A stretch of DNA of 64,000 nucleotides, taken from positions 62,001-126,000 of the forward strand of contig JAUQWZ010000054.1 in the NCBI GenBank assembly GCA_030834905.1. The letters run 5' to 3'. The notes under the pieces are model-generated. The model was not told the origin of the DNA. It was given only the letters and a program-made list of their open reading frames with translations, and did no database searches. This document shows, in pieces, positions 30,319 through 42,213 of the stretch. Every line of letters begins with the position of its first letter. Within the stretch, counting starts at the first letter, position 1. The position numbers and the translations under genes were made by a program. Source of the DNA: Aggregatilineales bacterium. Its GTDB lineage: Bacteria > Chloroflexota > Anaerolineae > Aggregatilineales > Phototrophicaceae.

Positions 30319-31320
30319 CTACTGCGGGAACAGCACATCCTCGTTCAGTTCCGCGCCCTGCTCCACCGCCAGCAGGATACCCAGCAGATCATCGACGCCG
30401 CGCGCCAGCCCGCGTTCGATGATATTCACCAGCCGCGTGACATAATCATCGCCCAGTGACGCGCCCTGCACCAGCAGCCGCAGGATACGATCCAGCAGGC
30501 TGTTGGCGCGTTCTTCAATGTGGTAGAGGAGAGTGAAGACGCGCTCGATGGTGCGACCGTTCAGCCCAACGAGACGATCAATCAACGCAATCATCGTCTC
30601 CAGCGTCGCGCCGCCGCGCTCGCTGATCTCGGTCAGCACGCTGGTGAACAATTCCACGCCTTCGCCGCCCTGGTCGCTCAGCATTTCGATCACTTTGAGC
30701 ACTTTTTCAACGATCTGGCTGTTGTGTTCGCTTAGCTCGGCAACCGCCGCCATCAGCGCGCCCGAAATTTCGGTGTCCAGATCGCTCAGCCAGTCCAGCA
30801 GTTCGCCGCCAGACTCGTCTATCCACCCAAAGACTTCGGCACCAGTCGCGCCAGCCCAGCCGAGGATGTCGCCGCCCGTCTCCTCGACCCAATCGGTGAC
30901 GGTACCGCTGCTCTCAGAAACCCAGTCCAGCGCGTCGTCGGCGATATCCGCGCCCTCGTCCGCCTGCTGGTTCAGCCATGCCGCCACGTCTGACCCCACG
31001 TTCTGAGCCTCGGACGCCTGATCTCCGATCCAGTTCAGCGCGTCCTCGCCAAAGAACCGCTGAATCGCCGCGCCGCTGGGCGCTTTCGCGCTTTGAAGCA
31101 GGCGCTGAAGATACTGATTGCCGTGAGCCTGTCCAATGGCGGACGCTACCGCCTGCCGCTGAACCGCGTTCAATCGTCCGTCGCCTAGCGAAGCGATCTG
31201 GCGCTGAAGGGTCGCGTCCCCGGTCGCGGGCTGCGCCGCTGTGTCAGAAGTCGTTGGCTGCTGCTTTAGAAGCCGTTCCGATTCGTCAGCATAGGCGCGC
31301 GCCAATCGTCGTCGAGCCAT
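30319..31320 (-). CDS. Amphipathic helical repeat protein with eCIS-like N-terminal motif
   Basis: I do not recognise the family. Residues 39-75 carry LQRQIASLGDGRLNAVQRQA and IGQAHGNQYLQRLL, which resemble the short QR...GN..QRLL motif common in DUF4157 proteins of extracellular contractile injection systems; no HExxH motif is present. From residue 93 the sequence is repetitive: two 18-residue units (93-128) and five 11-residue units (129-183), with Trp at 97, 115, 133, 144, 155, 166 and 177. Seven more 18-residue units follow (202-327). Both lengths are whole turns of an alpha helix, so a continuous amphipathic helix is predicted. There is no signal peptide. It could bind membranes or be an injected cargo. 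Confidence 0.6.
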   Translation of the reverse strand: MARRRLARAYADESERLLKQQPTTSDTAAQPATGDATLQRQIASLGDGRLNAVQRQAVASAIGQAHGNQYLQRLLQSAKAPSGAAIQRFFGEDALNWIGDQASEAQNVGSDVAAWLNQQADEGADIADDALDWVSESSGTVTDWVEETGGDILGWAGATGAEVFGWIDESGGELLDWLSDLDTEISGALMAAVAELSEHNSQIVEKVLKVIEMLSDQGGEGVELFTSVLTEISERGGATLETMIALIDRLVGLNGRTIERVFTLLYHIEERANSLLDRILRLLVQGASLGDDYVTRLVNIIERGLARGVDDLLGILLAVEQGAELNEDVLFPQ

Positions 31321-31558
31321 AAGTCACCTCAGCAAACAGGTTGTTCTGGATGCGATTACCATCTGAACTAGTCTCTCTATTCAAATGCCGAAATCAAAAA
31401 TGAGCAACTATCGCGGCGCGAATTGGGTGTTCCGGGCAGCCAATGGCGGCATTATAATCGCCGTGTGTGCGAAGCGGCGTCGAAATGCAGGCTTTTCGGA
31501 TGTTCACAAACCGGCGGCTGTCGCGGTCTTACAGACTCGTAGAATAAGGGTATTCATC

Positions 31559-32200
31559 TTGACGCAGACCTCCACCCCCAAACACTTCATCGCCATCGCC
31601 GGCAATATTGGCGCGGGCAAAAGCACCCTCACCGGGCTGCTCTCCAACGCTTTTGGCTGGGAACCGTTTTACGAAGCCGATCTGGAAAATCCCTATCTGG
31701 CTGATTTCTACGCCGACATGCGCCAGTGGAGCTTTCACTCACAGGTCTTTTATCTCGGCAAGCGGCTGGAACACCACCGTCTGCTGGTCGATCACCCCGG
31801 CAGCGTGGTGCAGGATCGCACCGTCTACGAAGACGCCGAGATTTTTGCCTGCAACCTCTATCGTCAGGGCTTCATGAGCGAACGTGATTACGATGCTTAT
31901 CGCCGCCTGTACCGCGCCGTCAGCAGCTTTCTGCCCCCGCCCGACCTGATCATCTACCTGAGTGCCAGCGTCGATAAGCTGCTCGAACATATCGACCATC
32001 GCGGGCGCGAGTACGAGCGCGGTATAGCGCCAGCCTATCTGGAGCAGTTGAACGCCCTCTACGACGAATGGATCGACAACTGGACTGCCTGCCCAGTGCT
32101 GAAAGTCGAGATCGACGGACTCGACTTTTTGCAGAACGGTAACGACTTCAACAGCCTGTTCGAGCGCATTAAAACGGCGCTTAACCACCCGGTTTGTTGA
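31559..32200 (+). CDS. Deoxynucleoside kinase (dGK/dAK type)
   Basis: It phosphorylates deoxynucleosides for salvage. The TTG start at 31559 is chosen because AAGGG lies about 8 bases upstream and the domain begins directly after (KHFIAIAGNIGAGKST). The P-loop is GNIGAGKST (15-23). The family motif DRTVYEDAEIFA is the DRS-type substrate/Mg site, and REYERGI is the lid. A possible -10 element TATAAT lies at 31453-31458, about 100 bases before the start. The 31321-31452 stretch shows nothing else. Confidence 0.88.
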   Translation: MTQTSTPKHFIAIAGNIGAGKSTLTGLLSNAFGWEPFYEADLENPYLADFYADMRQWSFHSQVFYLGKRLEHHRLLVDHPGSVVQDRTVYEDAEIFACNLYRQGFMSERDYDAYRRLYRAVSSFLPPPDLIIYLSASVDKLLEHIDHRGREYERGIAPAYLEQLNALYDEWIDNWTACPVLKVEIDGLDFLQNGNDFNSLFERIKTALNHPVC

Positions 32201-32266
32201 TATATCACAACTTCAATGGACTTTTGTTTAGGCTTATGGTATAGTCGTTAACATCATATTCATATG

Positions 32267-32281
32267 ATTCATCTGATGAAT
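32267..32281 (+). promoter_or_regulatory. 15-base dyad at the start of the FadR-type regulator gene
   Basis: ATTCATC-T-GATGAAT is a perfect inverted repeat that overlaps the ATG at 32280. A -10-like TATAGT lies at 32239-32244. Autoregulation by the encoded regulator is likely but untested. Confidence 0.45.
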
Positions 32282-33017
32282 GGCGACTGCAATGCCTGAA
32301 ATCGACCTCGATTCCGCTGTGCTTGATTACCTGATTGAACGGGGTTATCAGCCCGGCGACCGCCTCCCCACCATTCAGGAACTACAATCCGCCGAACACC
32401 TCGGCATCAGCAGCAGCAAAGTACGCGAACAGCTCGAAGTCGCCCGCGCGCTCGGTTTCGTGGAAGTCCGTTCCAAGACCGGCATGAAGATGAAACCCTA
32501 CACCTTCGCGCCTGCGGTCAGGCTGAGCCTGTTCTTCGCCCTCGCCCAGGATTTGCACTACTTCGAGTATTTCAGCGAGCTTCGCAACCACATCGAAGCC
32601 AGTTTTATCGAAGAAGCCGGGCGCAAGCTGCTGGACGAAGACAAAGCTGAACTGCGCGAGTATATCGTTACTGCTCGCGCCAAGCTGAACGGACATGATC
32701 ACGCCGGTCATATCCGCATCCCCAATGAAGAACACCGCGCCTTCCATCTCACGATTTTCCGGCGGCTGGACAATCCGTTTGTTATGGGCATCCTCGACGC
32801 CTATTGGGATGCCTACGACGCCGTCGAACTGAACCGTTATGCCGATTACGACTACCTGCAGCGGGTCTGGGCGTACCACGAGCGCATCCTTGACGCGCTC
32901 TGCGCGGGCGATTACATCCGCGCCCGCGAAGTGTTCATTGAACACACCCGCTTACTTCGCTACCAGCCGTTCATGCAAAACATCGGTCGAACGGCAGCGC
33001 CAATGGAAGAAAAATAA
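32280..33017 (+). CDS. GntR/FadR family transcriptional regulator
   Basis: The N-terminal winged helix (LIERGYQPGDRLPTIQELQS, SSSKVREQLEVARALGFVEV) is of the GntR type. The rest is an FCD ligand-binding domain with metal-ligand candidates in HAGHIRIPNEEHRAFH and VWAYHERILDAL. The start is ATG 32280; ATG 32292 is possible, and neither has a clear ribosome site. It lies about 105 bases upstream of korA on the same strand, so it probably governs the oxidoreductase operon, its own synthesis, or both. Confidence 0.85.
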   Translation: MATAMPEIDLDSAVLDYLIERGYQPGDRLPTIQELQSAEHLGISSSKVREQLEVARALGFVEVRSKTGMKMKPYTFAPAVRLSLFFALAQDLHYFEYFSELRNHIEASFIEEAGRKLLDEDKAELREYIVTARAKLNGHDHAGHIRIPNEEHRAFHLTIFRRLDNPFVMGILDAYWDAYDAVELNRYADYDYLQRVWAYHERILDALCAGDYIRAREVFIEHTRLLRYQPFMQNIGRTAAPMEEK

Positions 33018-33122
33018 AACAAAGGAGCTGCGATTTTAGGACGTCACTAATGGTGCTTTCTGCGTTTGTCAATGGAATTAACATCACCTCAGTGTCGTAC
33101 ACTGAATGCTTCAGGAGCGATC

Positions 33123-34982
33123 ATGGTAGTTGAATTACAAACCAACGTCCAGGCACGATATAACGGACAATCAGAGCCGGTCGTGAATGACTTTACCCTG
33201 ATGGTAGCCACCAAAAACGGCTCCGGCAGCCAGACCTCTAACGAGGTACTGATCCGGTCGCTGTTTCGCATGGGTATCCCGGTCGGCGCAAAGAATCTGT
33301 TCCCATCGAACATCAAGGGCTTGCCAACCTGGTACAGCATCCGCGCCAGCAAGGACGGCTACGTTGCCCGCCGCGCGGTGTCCGAAATCGCCGTGGCGAT
33401 GAACGAACTGACGGCGGCGGAAGATATTCAGAACCTCCCGCCCGGCGGCGTCTGCATTCTCCCGAAAGAATGGAAGTGGGGACAGCGCCGCGAAGACATC
33501 GTCTATTACGAAGTACCGGTTAAGGAAACAGTGGCTGCCGCCGCCGTTCCAGCCGATTTCCGCGACCGCATCTCCAACATGGTGTATGTTGGCGTGTGCG
33601 CGCAGTTGTTCAGTATCTCGCTGGATATCATCCGGCAGGCGCTGCTCGATACTTTCGGCGGCAAGGAAAAGCCCGCCATGATGAACTTTGGCGTGGTCGA
33701 GCGTGCCTATAACTGGGCGGCCGAGAACCTGGAGAAAGTCGATCCATTCCGGTTCGAGCCAATGAATGAAACGGCTGGCAAAATCCTGATCAGCGGCAAT
33801 GAAGCCGCGGCGCTGGGTTCACTGTTTGGCGGCATGACTGTCGCCGCCTGGTATCCGATTACCCCCTCGACCAGCGTCATCGACGGCGTGCTCGATTACC
33901 GGCATTTGCGCCGCGACCCGGACACCGGAAAAGAGACGGTTGCTATTGTTCAGGCGGAAGACGAGCTGGCAGCAGTCGGCATGATCATCGGCGCGGGCTG
34001 GGCAGGCGCGCGCGCGCTGACCGCCACCAGCGGACCCGGCATCAGCCTGATGGCGGAGTTCGTCGGTCTGGCGTATTTCGCCGAGATCCCCTGTGTCATC
34101 TGGGATATCACCCGCACCGGTCCCAGCACCGGTTTGCCGACGCGCACCAGCCAGGGTGACCTGCTGTTCCTGTATACGCTCAGTCACGGCGATACCCGCC
34201 ACATCGTGCTGCTGCCCGCCAGTGTCGGCGAATGCTTCGAGTTTGGCTGGCGCGCCTTTGATCTGGCTGACACCATTCAGACGCCCGTTTTTGTCATGAG
34301 CGATCTCGATCTGGGCATGAATATCTGGATGAGCGATCCCTTCGCTTACCCCGAAGAACCCATCAAGCCGGGCAAGGTGCTGCGCCAGGAAGAGCTTGAG
34401 GCGTTCATCAGCGAACACGGCGAATGGTATCGCTACAAGGACTACGACAGCGACGGCATCGCCTACCGCACGCTTCCCGGCACCGATCACCCCCGCGCGG
34501 CATATTTCACCCGCGGCACCGGGCACAACGAGAAAGCCGCCTACAGCGAACGCAGCGAGGACTGGGTCAACAACCTCATCCGCCTGCACAACAAGTTTAA
34601 GACGGCTTCTGAGCTAATTCCGCAGCCGGTGACCGATTACGATGCCAGCAAGTCGATTGGCATCATCACCTACGGCTCGAATGATCCGGCGGTCGAAGAA
34701 GCCCGCGATCTGCTTGCTGCCGACGGCTTGGAGACAAATTACCTGCGTATTCGCGCGCTGCCGCTGACGCAGGACGTCATTGACTTCGTCCTCAATCACA
34801 AGCGCGTCTACATCGTCGAAAACAACTTCGATGGGCAGATGCACCAGATTTTGCGTATGGAAATCCCACAGGATAACCGACATATGGTTTCGCTGGCGCT
34901 GGGCGACACCCTGCCGATGACGGCACAGTGGATTCAAGCCCAGATCACACGGCTGGAACGCCAGCCGGTACAGGAGAAATAA
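33123..34982 (+). CDS. korA: 2-oxoacid:ferredoxin oxidoreductase, fused gamma-alpha subunit
   Basis: This is the larger subunit of an oxygen-sensitive 2-oxoacid:acceptor oxidoreductase (2-oxoglutarate or related substrate). The start at 33123 has AGGAG at 33113-33117. Residues 1-190 are the gamma-type domain (TLMVATKNGSGSQTSNEVLI). From about 220 the alpha/pyrimidine-binding part begins (GNEAAALGSLFGGMTVAAWY), followed by SGPGISLMAEFVGLAYFAEI and a C-terminal domain. The usual GxGGQG loop of the gamma domain appears as KNGSGSQ. korB follows 2 bases after the stop. Confidence 0.9.
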   Translation: MVVELQTNVQARYNGQSEPVVNDFTLMVATKNGSGSQTSNEVLIRSLFRMGIPVGAKNLFPSNIKGLPTWYSIRASKDGYVARRAVSEIAVAMNELTAAEDIQNLPPGGVCILPKEWKWGQRREDIVYYEVPVKETVAAAAVPADFRDRISNMVYVGVCAQLFSISLDIIRQALLDTFGGKEKPAMMNFGVVERAYNWAAENLEKVDPFRFEPMNETAGKILISGNEAAALGSLFGGMTVAAWYPITPSTSVIDGVLDYRHLRRDPDTGKETVAIVQAEDELAAVGMIIGAGWAGARALTATSGPGISLMAEFVGLAYFAEIPCVIWDITRTGPSTGLPTRTSQGDLLFLYTLSHGDTRHIVLLPASVGECFEFGWRAFDLADTIQTPVFVMSDLDLGMNIWMSDPFAYPEEPIKPGKVLRQEELEAFISEHGEWYRYKDYDSDGIAYRTLPGTDHPRAAYFTRGTGHNEKAAYSERSEDWVNNLIRLHNKFKTASELIPQPVTDYDASKSIGIITYGSNDPAVEEARDLLAADGLETNYLRIRALPLTQDVIDFVLNHKRVYIVENNFDGQMHQILRMEIPQDNRHMVSLALGDTLPMTAQWIQAQITRLERQPVQEK

Positions 34983-34984
34983 TC

Positions 34985-36013
34985 ATGCCAAACGCACTCG
35001 GTCTTGAAAGAACAGATTACAAGGGCGCGCCGAGCACCCTTTGCCCCGGCTGCGGGCACGACTCGATCTCGAACCAGATTATCAGCATGGCATACGATAT
35101 GAGTCTGCCGATGCACCGCGTCATCAAGCTCAGCGGTATCGGCTGCTCCAGCAAGACTCCGGCATACTTCATGGGCAGGTCGCACGCCTTCAACGCCGTC
35201 CACGGGCGTATGCCGTCCATCGCCACCGGTGCCACCACCGCCAACCGCGATCTGATCGCCATCGCAGTCAGCGGCGACGGCGACACGGGTTCAATTGGTT
35301 TTGGTCAGTTTAAGCACCTGGTTCGTCGCAACGTGCCGATGGTCTACATCATCGAAAACAATGGCGTCTATGGCTTGACTAAAGGACAGTTCTCTGCCAC
35401 CTCGGACGAGGGACAGCGGCTGAAGTACTACGGTTTGAACGAACTGCCCTCGATTGATCTGTGCCTGGAAGCCATCATTGGCGGCGCGACCTTCGTGGCG
35501 CGCAGCTTCTCCGGCGACGCCAAGCAGGTGCAAACGCTGCTCAAGGCGGCGGTCAGCCACCGGGGTACGGCGATCATCGACATCATCAGTCCATGCGTCA
35601 CCTTCAACAATGCGCCGGACTCGAACAAGAGCTACCCCTACGGCAAGGAACACGAAATTCCCCTTCACGAATACGACTTCATCCCGGCGGGTTACGTGCA
35701 GCCCTATGAAGAAATCACCGCCGATTACGAGGAAGGGCAGACCATCGACGTCGAGATGCACGACGGCTCGCGCATTCGCCTGAAGAAGCTCGACAAGGGA
35801 CACGACCCCCGCAGCCGCCACCAGGCGATCACCATCCTGGAGCAGGCACAGCGCGAGCAGTTGTTCCTGACCGGGCTGCTGTACTATGAAGAGCCGCGTC
35901 AGGTGCTCGGCGAAACCCTTCAGCTCACCGATACGCCGCTGACCGATCTGCCGAAGGAAAAGCTGCGTCCGTCGAAAGACACGCTCGATAAGCTGATGCA
36001 AAGCTTCATGTAA
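34985..36013 (+). CDS. korB: 2-oxoacid:ferredoxin oxidoreductase beta subunit
   Basis: This is the thiamine-diphosphate-binding subunit that partners korA. AGGAGA precedes the ATG at 34985. A CPGCGHDS motif occurs near the N-terminus, and the ThDP/Mg motif is in AVSGDGDTGSIGFGQ through IENNGVYGLTKGQ. There is no ferredoxin domain and no delta subunit gene nearby, so electrons probably pass to free ferredoxin. The operon ends at a strong terminator. Confidence 0.93.
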   Translation: MPNALGLERTDYKGAPSTLCPGCGHDSISNQIISMAYDMSLPMHRVIKLSGIGCSSKTPAYFMGRSHAFNAVHGRMPSIATGATTANRDLIAIAVSGDGDTGSIGFGQFKHLVRRNVPMVYIIENNGVYGLTKGQFSATSDEGQRLKYYGLNELPSIDLCLEAIIGGATFVARSFSGDAKQVQTLLKAAVSHRGTAIIDIISPCVTFNNAPDSNKSYPYGKEHEIPLHEYDFIPAGYVQPYEEITADYEEGQTIDVEMHDGSRIRLKKLDKGHDPRSRHQAITILEQAQREQLFLTGLLYYEEPRQVLGETLQLTDTPLTDLPKEKLRPSKDTLDKLMQSFM

Positions 36014-36040
36014 GCCTTCCCTGCAAGCACACCAGAAATT

Positions 36041-36072
36041 GGGGGTAAACCTTTTGGTTTGCCCCCTTTATA
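36041..36072 (+). terminator. Rho-independent terminator of the korAB operon
   Basis: GGGGGTAAACC, a TTTT loop, and GGTTTGCCCCC form an 11-base-pair stem with one G-T pair, followed by TTTAT. The downstream region 36073-36263 is AT-rich, with a -10-like TATACT shortly before the ATPase gene. Confidence 0.85.
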
Positions 36073-36263
36073 TTTCCACAGTTGGCACGCTGCCAGCTTA
36101 GAAGGCAGTGTGTCGATGCGCCACACACGCGATGTCAGCTTAAAATGAGTGTGACGCAATTTCAATTTGTATTGCTTTTGCTGTAAGATACAGCATATTG
36201 TCGCTTCATCCATCAATTTCAGCGCCTGTATACTGGCTTCGACGCTCCAAAGGAGACTCCTAC

Positions 36264-39176
<2,913 letters not shown>

Positions 39177-39527
39177 TCCAGCCATCGGGGGCGCGGCGTG
39201 CCTGCGCCCCCTGCAATCTACATCACCTGGAAGAAACAGAGCGCAGCGTGCTGCGCCCCTGCAATCACATCACCCGGAAGACCGTAGGGTCGCAGCGTGC
39301 TGCGCCCGACATTTATTACGCTGCGCGCCGCCTCTTAACCACCTTCGATAGCGATGAATATCCGATGCTGCCGCCGCATGGCTCGATGAATCGGCGCGTG
39401 ACGGCGATGGCTGACACATGAGCGAACCATAGTCATCGTTGATGTGTTTAGTTCAAAAGGATCGCTCTTCACGAACAGAGCATCGCGTTTCACGTTACAA
39501 TCTTTTACAATAGTGTAGCTTGCATAA
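39177..39527. repeat. Intergenic region with hairpin and near-tandem GCGCAGCGTGCTGCGCC repeats
   Basis: No gene is visible here. A GGGGGCGC...GCGCCCCC hairpin lies at 39187-39211. Two related units of about 50 bases follow (near 39209-39258 and 39258-39308), each with CCTGCAATC, CATCACC.GGAAGA and GCAGCGTGCTGCGCC. The rest is unremarkable up to the rpe promoter region, which contains TTTTACAATAG. Confidence 0.6.
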
Positions 39528-40217
39528 ATGCTGAGGCATGATTTGGCGCAGTATATACAATTCGCCCCTTCAATTCTCGCAGCCGATTTTACCCGACTGG
39601 GCGACCAGGTGCGCGCTGCCGAAACCGCTGGCGCGGATCTGATTCACATTGATGTGATGGACGGACGCTTTGTGCCCAATATTACGATGGGTCCACTGGT
39701 CGTCGAAGCTGTCCGCCGCGTGACCAGCCTGCCGCTTGATGTTCACCTCATGATTATTGAACCTGATCATCTGCTGGAAGCCTTCGCCACAGCAGGCGCG
39801 AATCGTATCAGCGTTCACTGGGAAACCTGCCCCAACCTGCACCGCACCTTGCAGCACATTCGCGATCTGGGATGCCGGGCAGGAGTCGCCATCAATCCGC
39901 ATACACCAGCCGCCTTCCTGAGCGAGATCCTGCATCTTCTCGACGCGGTGCTGGTGATGACTGTGAATCCCGGGTTTGGCGGGCAGGAATTTTTGCCAGA
40001 AACGCTGCCGAAGATCGCGCAGTTAGCTTCGATGATACAAGGACGCGATATCAGGATTGTGGTCGATGGAGGGATTAACGCCAGCACAGCCGCGGGTGTC
40101 GTCGGCGCGGGCGCGCAGACGCTGGTGGTTGGCTCGGCAGTATTCAATCACAGGCAGTCAGTTTTAGAGGGAATGGAGTCACTGCGCCATGCAGTTGGAA
40201 TCAAAAAGCCGGGTTAA
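39528..40217 (+). CDS. rpe: Ribulose-phosphate 3-epimerase
   Basis: This enzyme of the pentose phosphate/Calvin pathways interconverts ribulose-5-P and xylulose-5-P. It is a TIM-barrel protein with metal and catalytic motifs APSILAADF, LIHIDVMDGRFVPNI, HLMIIEPD, VLVMTVNPGFGGQ and VVDGGINAST, all in the expected order. The start ATG 39528 has no obvious ribosome site. The stop lies within the stem of a bidirectional terminator shared with rpmB. Confidence 0.95.
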   Translation: MLRHDLAQYIQFAPSILAADFTRLGDQVRAAETAGADLIHIDVMDGRFVPNITMGPLVVEAVRRVTSLPLDVHLMIIEPDHLLEAFATAGANRISVHWETCPNLHRTLQHIRDLGCRAGVAINPHTPAAFLSEILHLLDAVLVMTVNPGFGGQEFLPETLPKIAQLASMIQGRDIRIVVDGGINASTAAGVVGAGAQTLVVGSAVFNHRQSVLEGMESLRHAVGIKKPG

Positions 40218-40226
40218 GCCGGCTTT
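40203..40226. terminator. Bidirectional terminator between rpe and rpmB
   Basis: AAAGCCGG (40205-40212) pairs with CCGGCTTT (40219-40226). The loop overlaps the rpe stop codon, and A- and T-runs flank the stem, so it can end both convergent transcripts. Confidence 0.65.
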
Positions 40227-40245
40227 GAGCGCGAGCATAAAACTG

Positions 40246-40425
40246 CTACACCTTTGCCAGTGTCTTGATACACTTGGTACACAGGTGCTTGCGCACGTAC
40301 TGTCCATTTTCCAGAACGCGAACGGTCTGAATGTTGGGCAGAAACTTGCGGCGGGTAGCGCGCATCGAAAAGCTGCGGCGATTGCCAAACATCGGCTTCT
40401 TGCCGCAATTTTGACAGACTGCCAT
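40246..40425 (-). CDS. rpmB: 50S ribosomal protein bL28
   Basis: This is a 59-residue protein read on the minus strand between rpe and the fakA locus. It begins MAVCQNCGKKPMFGNRRSFS and contains ATRRKFLPNIQTVRVLENGQ, then CTKCIKTLAKV. The GKxPxFGN start, the RRxFxPNIQ core and two CxxC pairs (C4/C7 and C49/C52) identify bL28 of the zinc-binding type. GAGG lies about 9 bases before the ATG. The other genes around it are on the plus strand. Confidence 0.92.
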   Translation of the reverse strand: MAVCQNCGKKPMFGNRRSFSMRATRRKFLPNIQTVRVLENGQYVRKHLCTKCIKTLAKV

Positions 40426-40527
40426 TACGGATGCCTCACGTGCTCATAACGACGAGAACAGACGGCAAATGCTACCATAATTGTGACGTTGTAACAAGGG
40501 TAACGAATTAGGCAGGGGTACTGAAAA

Positions 40528-42213
40528 ATGATCATCACACGAGAGGCATTCAGGGCGAGTGAAAACCAGGTTGTCGATGGCTACCTGGTGAAGCAGTTGT
40601 TGGGCGCCGGGCTGACATAGCTGGAGCAAAACAAGGAAAAGGTCAACCGCCTGAATGTCTTTCCTGTGCCGGATGGCGACACAGGCACCAATATGTATCT
40701 CACCATGCGCCATGCTTATCTGGAGATTGCCACCCTCGAAGAATCCCACGTCGGTAAGCTGAGCGCGGCGCTGGCTCATGGAGCGCTCAAAGGCGCGCGC
40801 GGCAACTCGGGCGTCATTCTGTCGCAGATTTTTGCTGGCACCGCTAAAGCGCTCGATGGACACGCCAGGCTGACCGCGCCCCTGCTGGCGGACGCCTGCC
40901 GCATGGCAGTGGATGCCGCCTACAACGCGGTGGATAAACCCGTCGAAGGCACCATCCTGACCGTCTCGCGTCAGATGATGGAGGCGGTTCTCAAGCGGCA
41001 GCAGGAAGAACACGACCTGATTGCTCTGCTCAAAAGCATGGTCTTTGCCGGACGCGCGGCGCTGCGTCACACGCCGGAACTACTGCCGGTACTCAAGAAA
41101 GCGGGCGTGGTCGATTCGGGCGGTGCCGGGCTGATATACATCTTTGAAGGGATGCTCCGGTCGCTGTGCGGCAAGGCGCTGGTCGTGGACGGCGATCTGC
41201 TTGTGTCCGATTCCGCCGAGACATGGCAGGACGCGCTGGTACCCGAAGATGAGCTTGGCTATGGCTACGACGTTCAGTTCCTCATGCGCGGCGACAACCT
41301 GAATATCGACAACGTCCGCAAGGACATTAACGCTATGGGCTGGTCTACCCTCGTCGTCGGCGACAACAAACTGATCAAGGTGCATGTTCACGTTCACAAC
41401 CCCGGCGACCCGCTGGCATATGCGATCAACCTGGGCGCGACTCTGGACGACATCGTGGTGGAAAACATGCAGCGCCAGTACGAGGAATACGTCGAAAAAC
41501 GCGAACAGCGTGAAGACCACGTGCGGCTGGACATCAGCGGCGTGGCGGTCATCACCGTCGCCAGCGGCGATGGACTGCGCGAGCTGTTCAGCCAGCAGTT
41601 GAATGCCGCCCACGTCATTTCGGGCGGACAGACGATGAACCCCAGCACCGGCGATTTTCTCAACGCGATCAATGCGCTGCCCAATACGGATATCATTCTG
41701 CTGCCCAACAACAAGAACGTCATCCTCGCGGCGCAGCAGGCAGCGGCGAACGCCGTCGGAAAGAACGTCCGGGTGATCTCCAGCACCACCATACCGCAGG
41801 GGATCGCCACGATGTTTGAATACGTCAACCTGTGTTCGCAGGAACACTGCACCCTCGATGAAATCGTGGATGCCATGTCGGGCGTCCTCGGAGACGTTAT
41901 CACCTGCGAGATCACCAACGCCACCCGCGATGCCGAATTCGACGGCGTGCAGGTGCGCGCCGGGCAGTATATCGGGCTGATCAACGACAGGCTCACCATC
42001 TCCGGTGACGACATCACCCAGGTTGCCCGTGACCTGCTGCAAACCGCCGGTGCCAAACGCAGCGAACGCATCACGCTTTACTACGGCAGCGACGCCACCG
42101 AAGCGCAGGCAAACCGGCTCGCCGATACCCTGATGCTGGACTTCGGAAGACAGGAATTCGAGGTTGTCTACGGCGGGCAGGCGCTCTATCCTTACATCAT
42201 CAGCGTTGAGTGA
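40528..42213 (+). CDS. fakA: FakA/YloV-like fatty-acid kinase, interrupted by an in-frame TAG
   Basis: FakA phosphorylates fatty acids bound to DegV-type FakB proteins. The frame opens at ATG 40528 (AGGGG 9 bases upstream) and is stopped by TAG at codon 31 (40618-40620). It then continues in the same frame with LEQNKEKVNRLNVFPVPDGD and TGTNMYLTM to 42213. The residues on both sides of the stop match the family, where a Trp (TGG) is common at this point, so a TGG-to-TAG change fits. After it come GARGNSGVILSQIFAG and the DegV-like C-terminal domain. The first ordinary in-frame start after the stop is GTG 40666, which would remove conserved residues. Pseudogene, sequencing error and stop-codon readthrough are all possible. 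Confidence 0.8.

Noticed and set aside
33066..33122. Longer N-terminus for korA
   Set aside because: The extension has no ribosome site, while AGGAG sits ideally before 33123.
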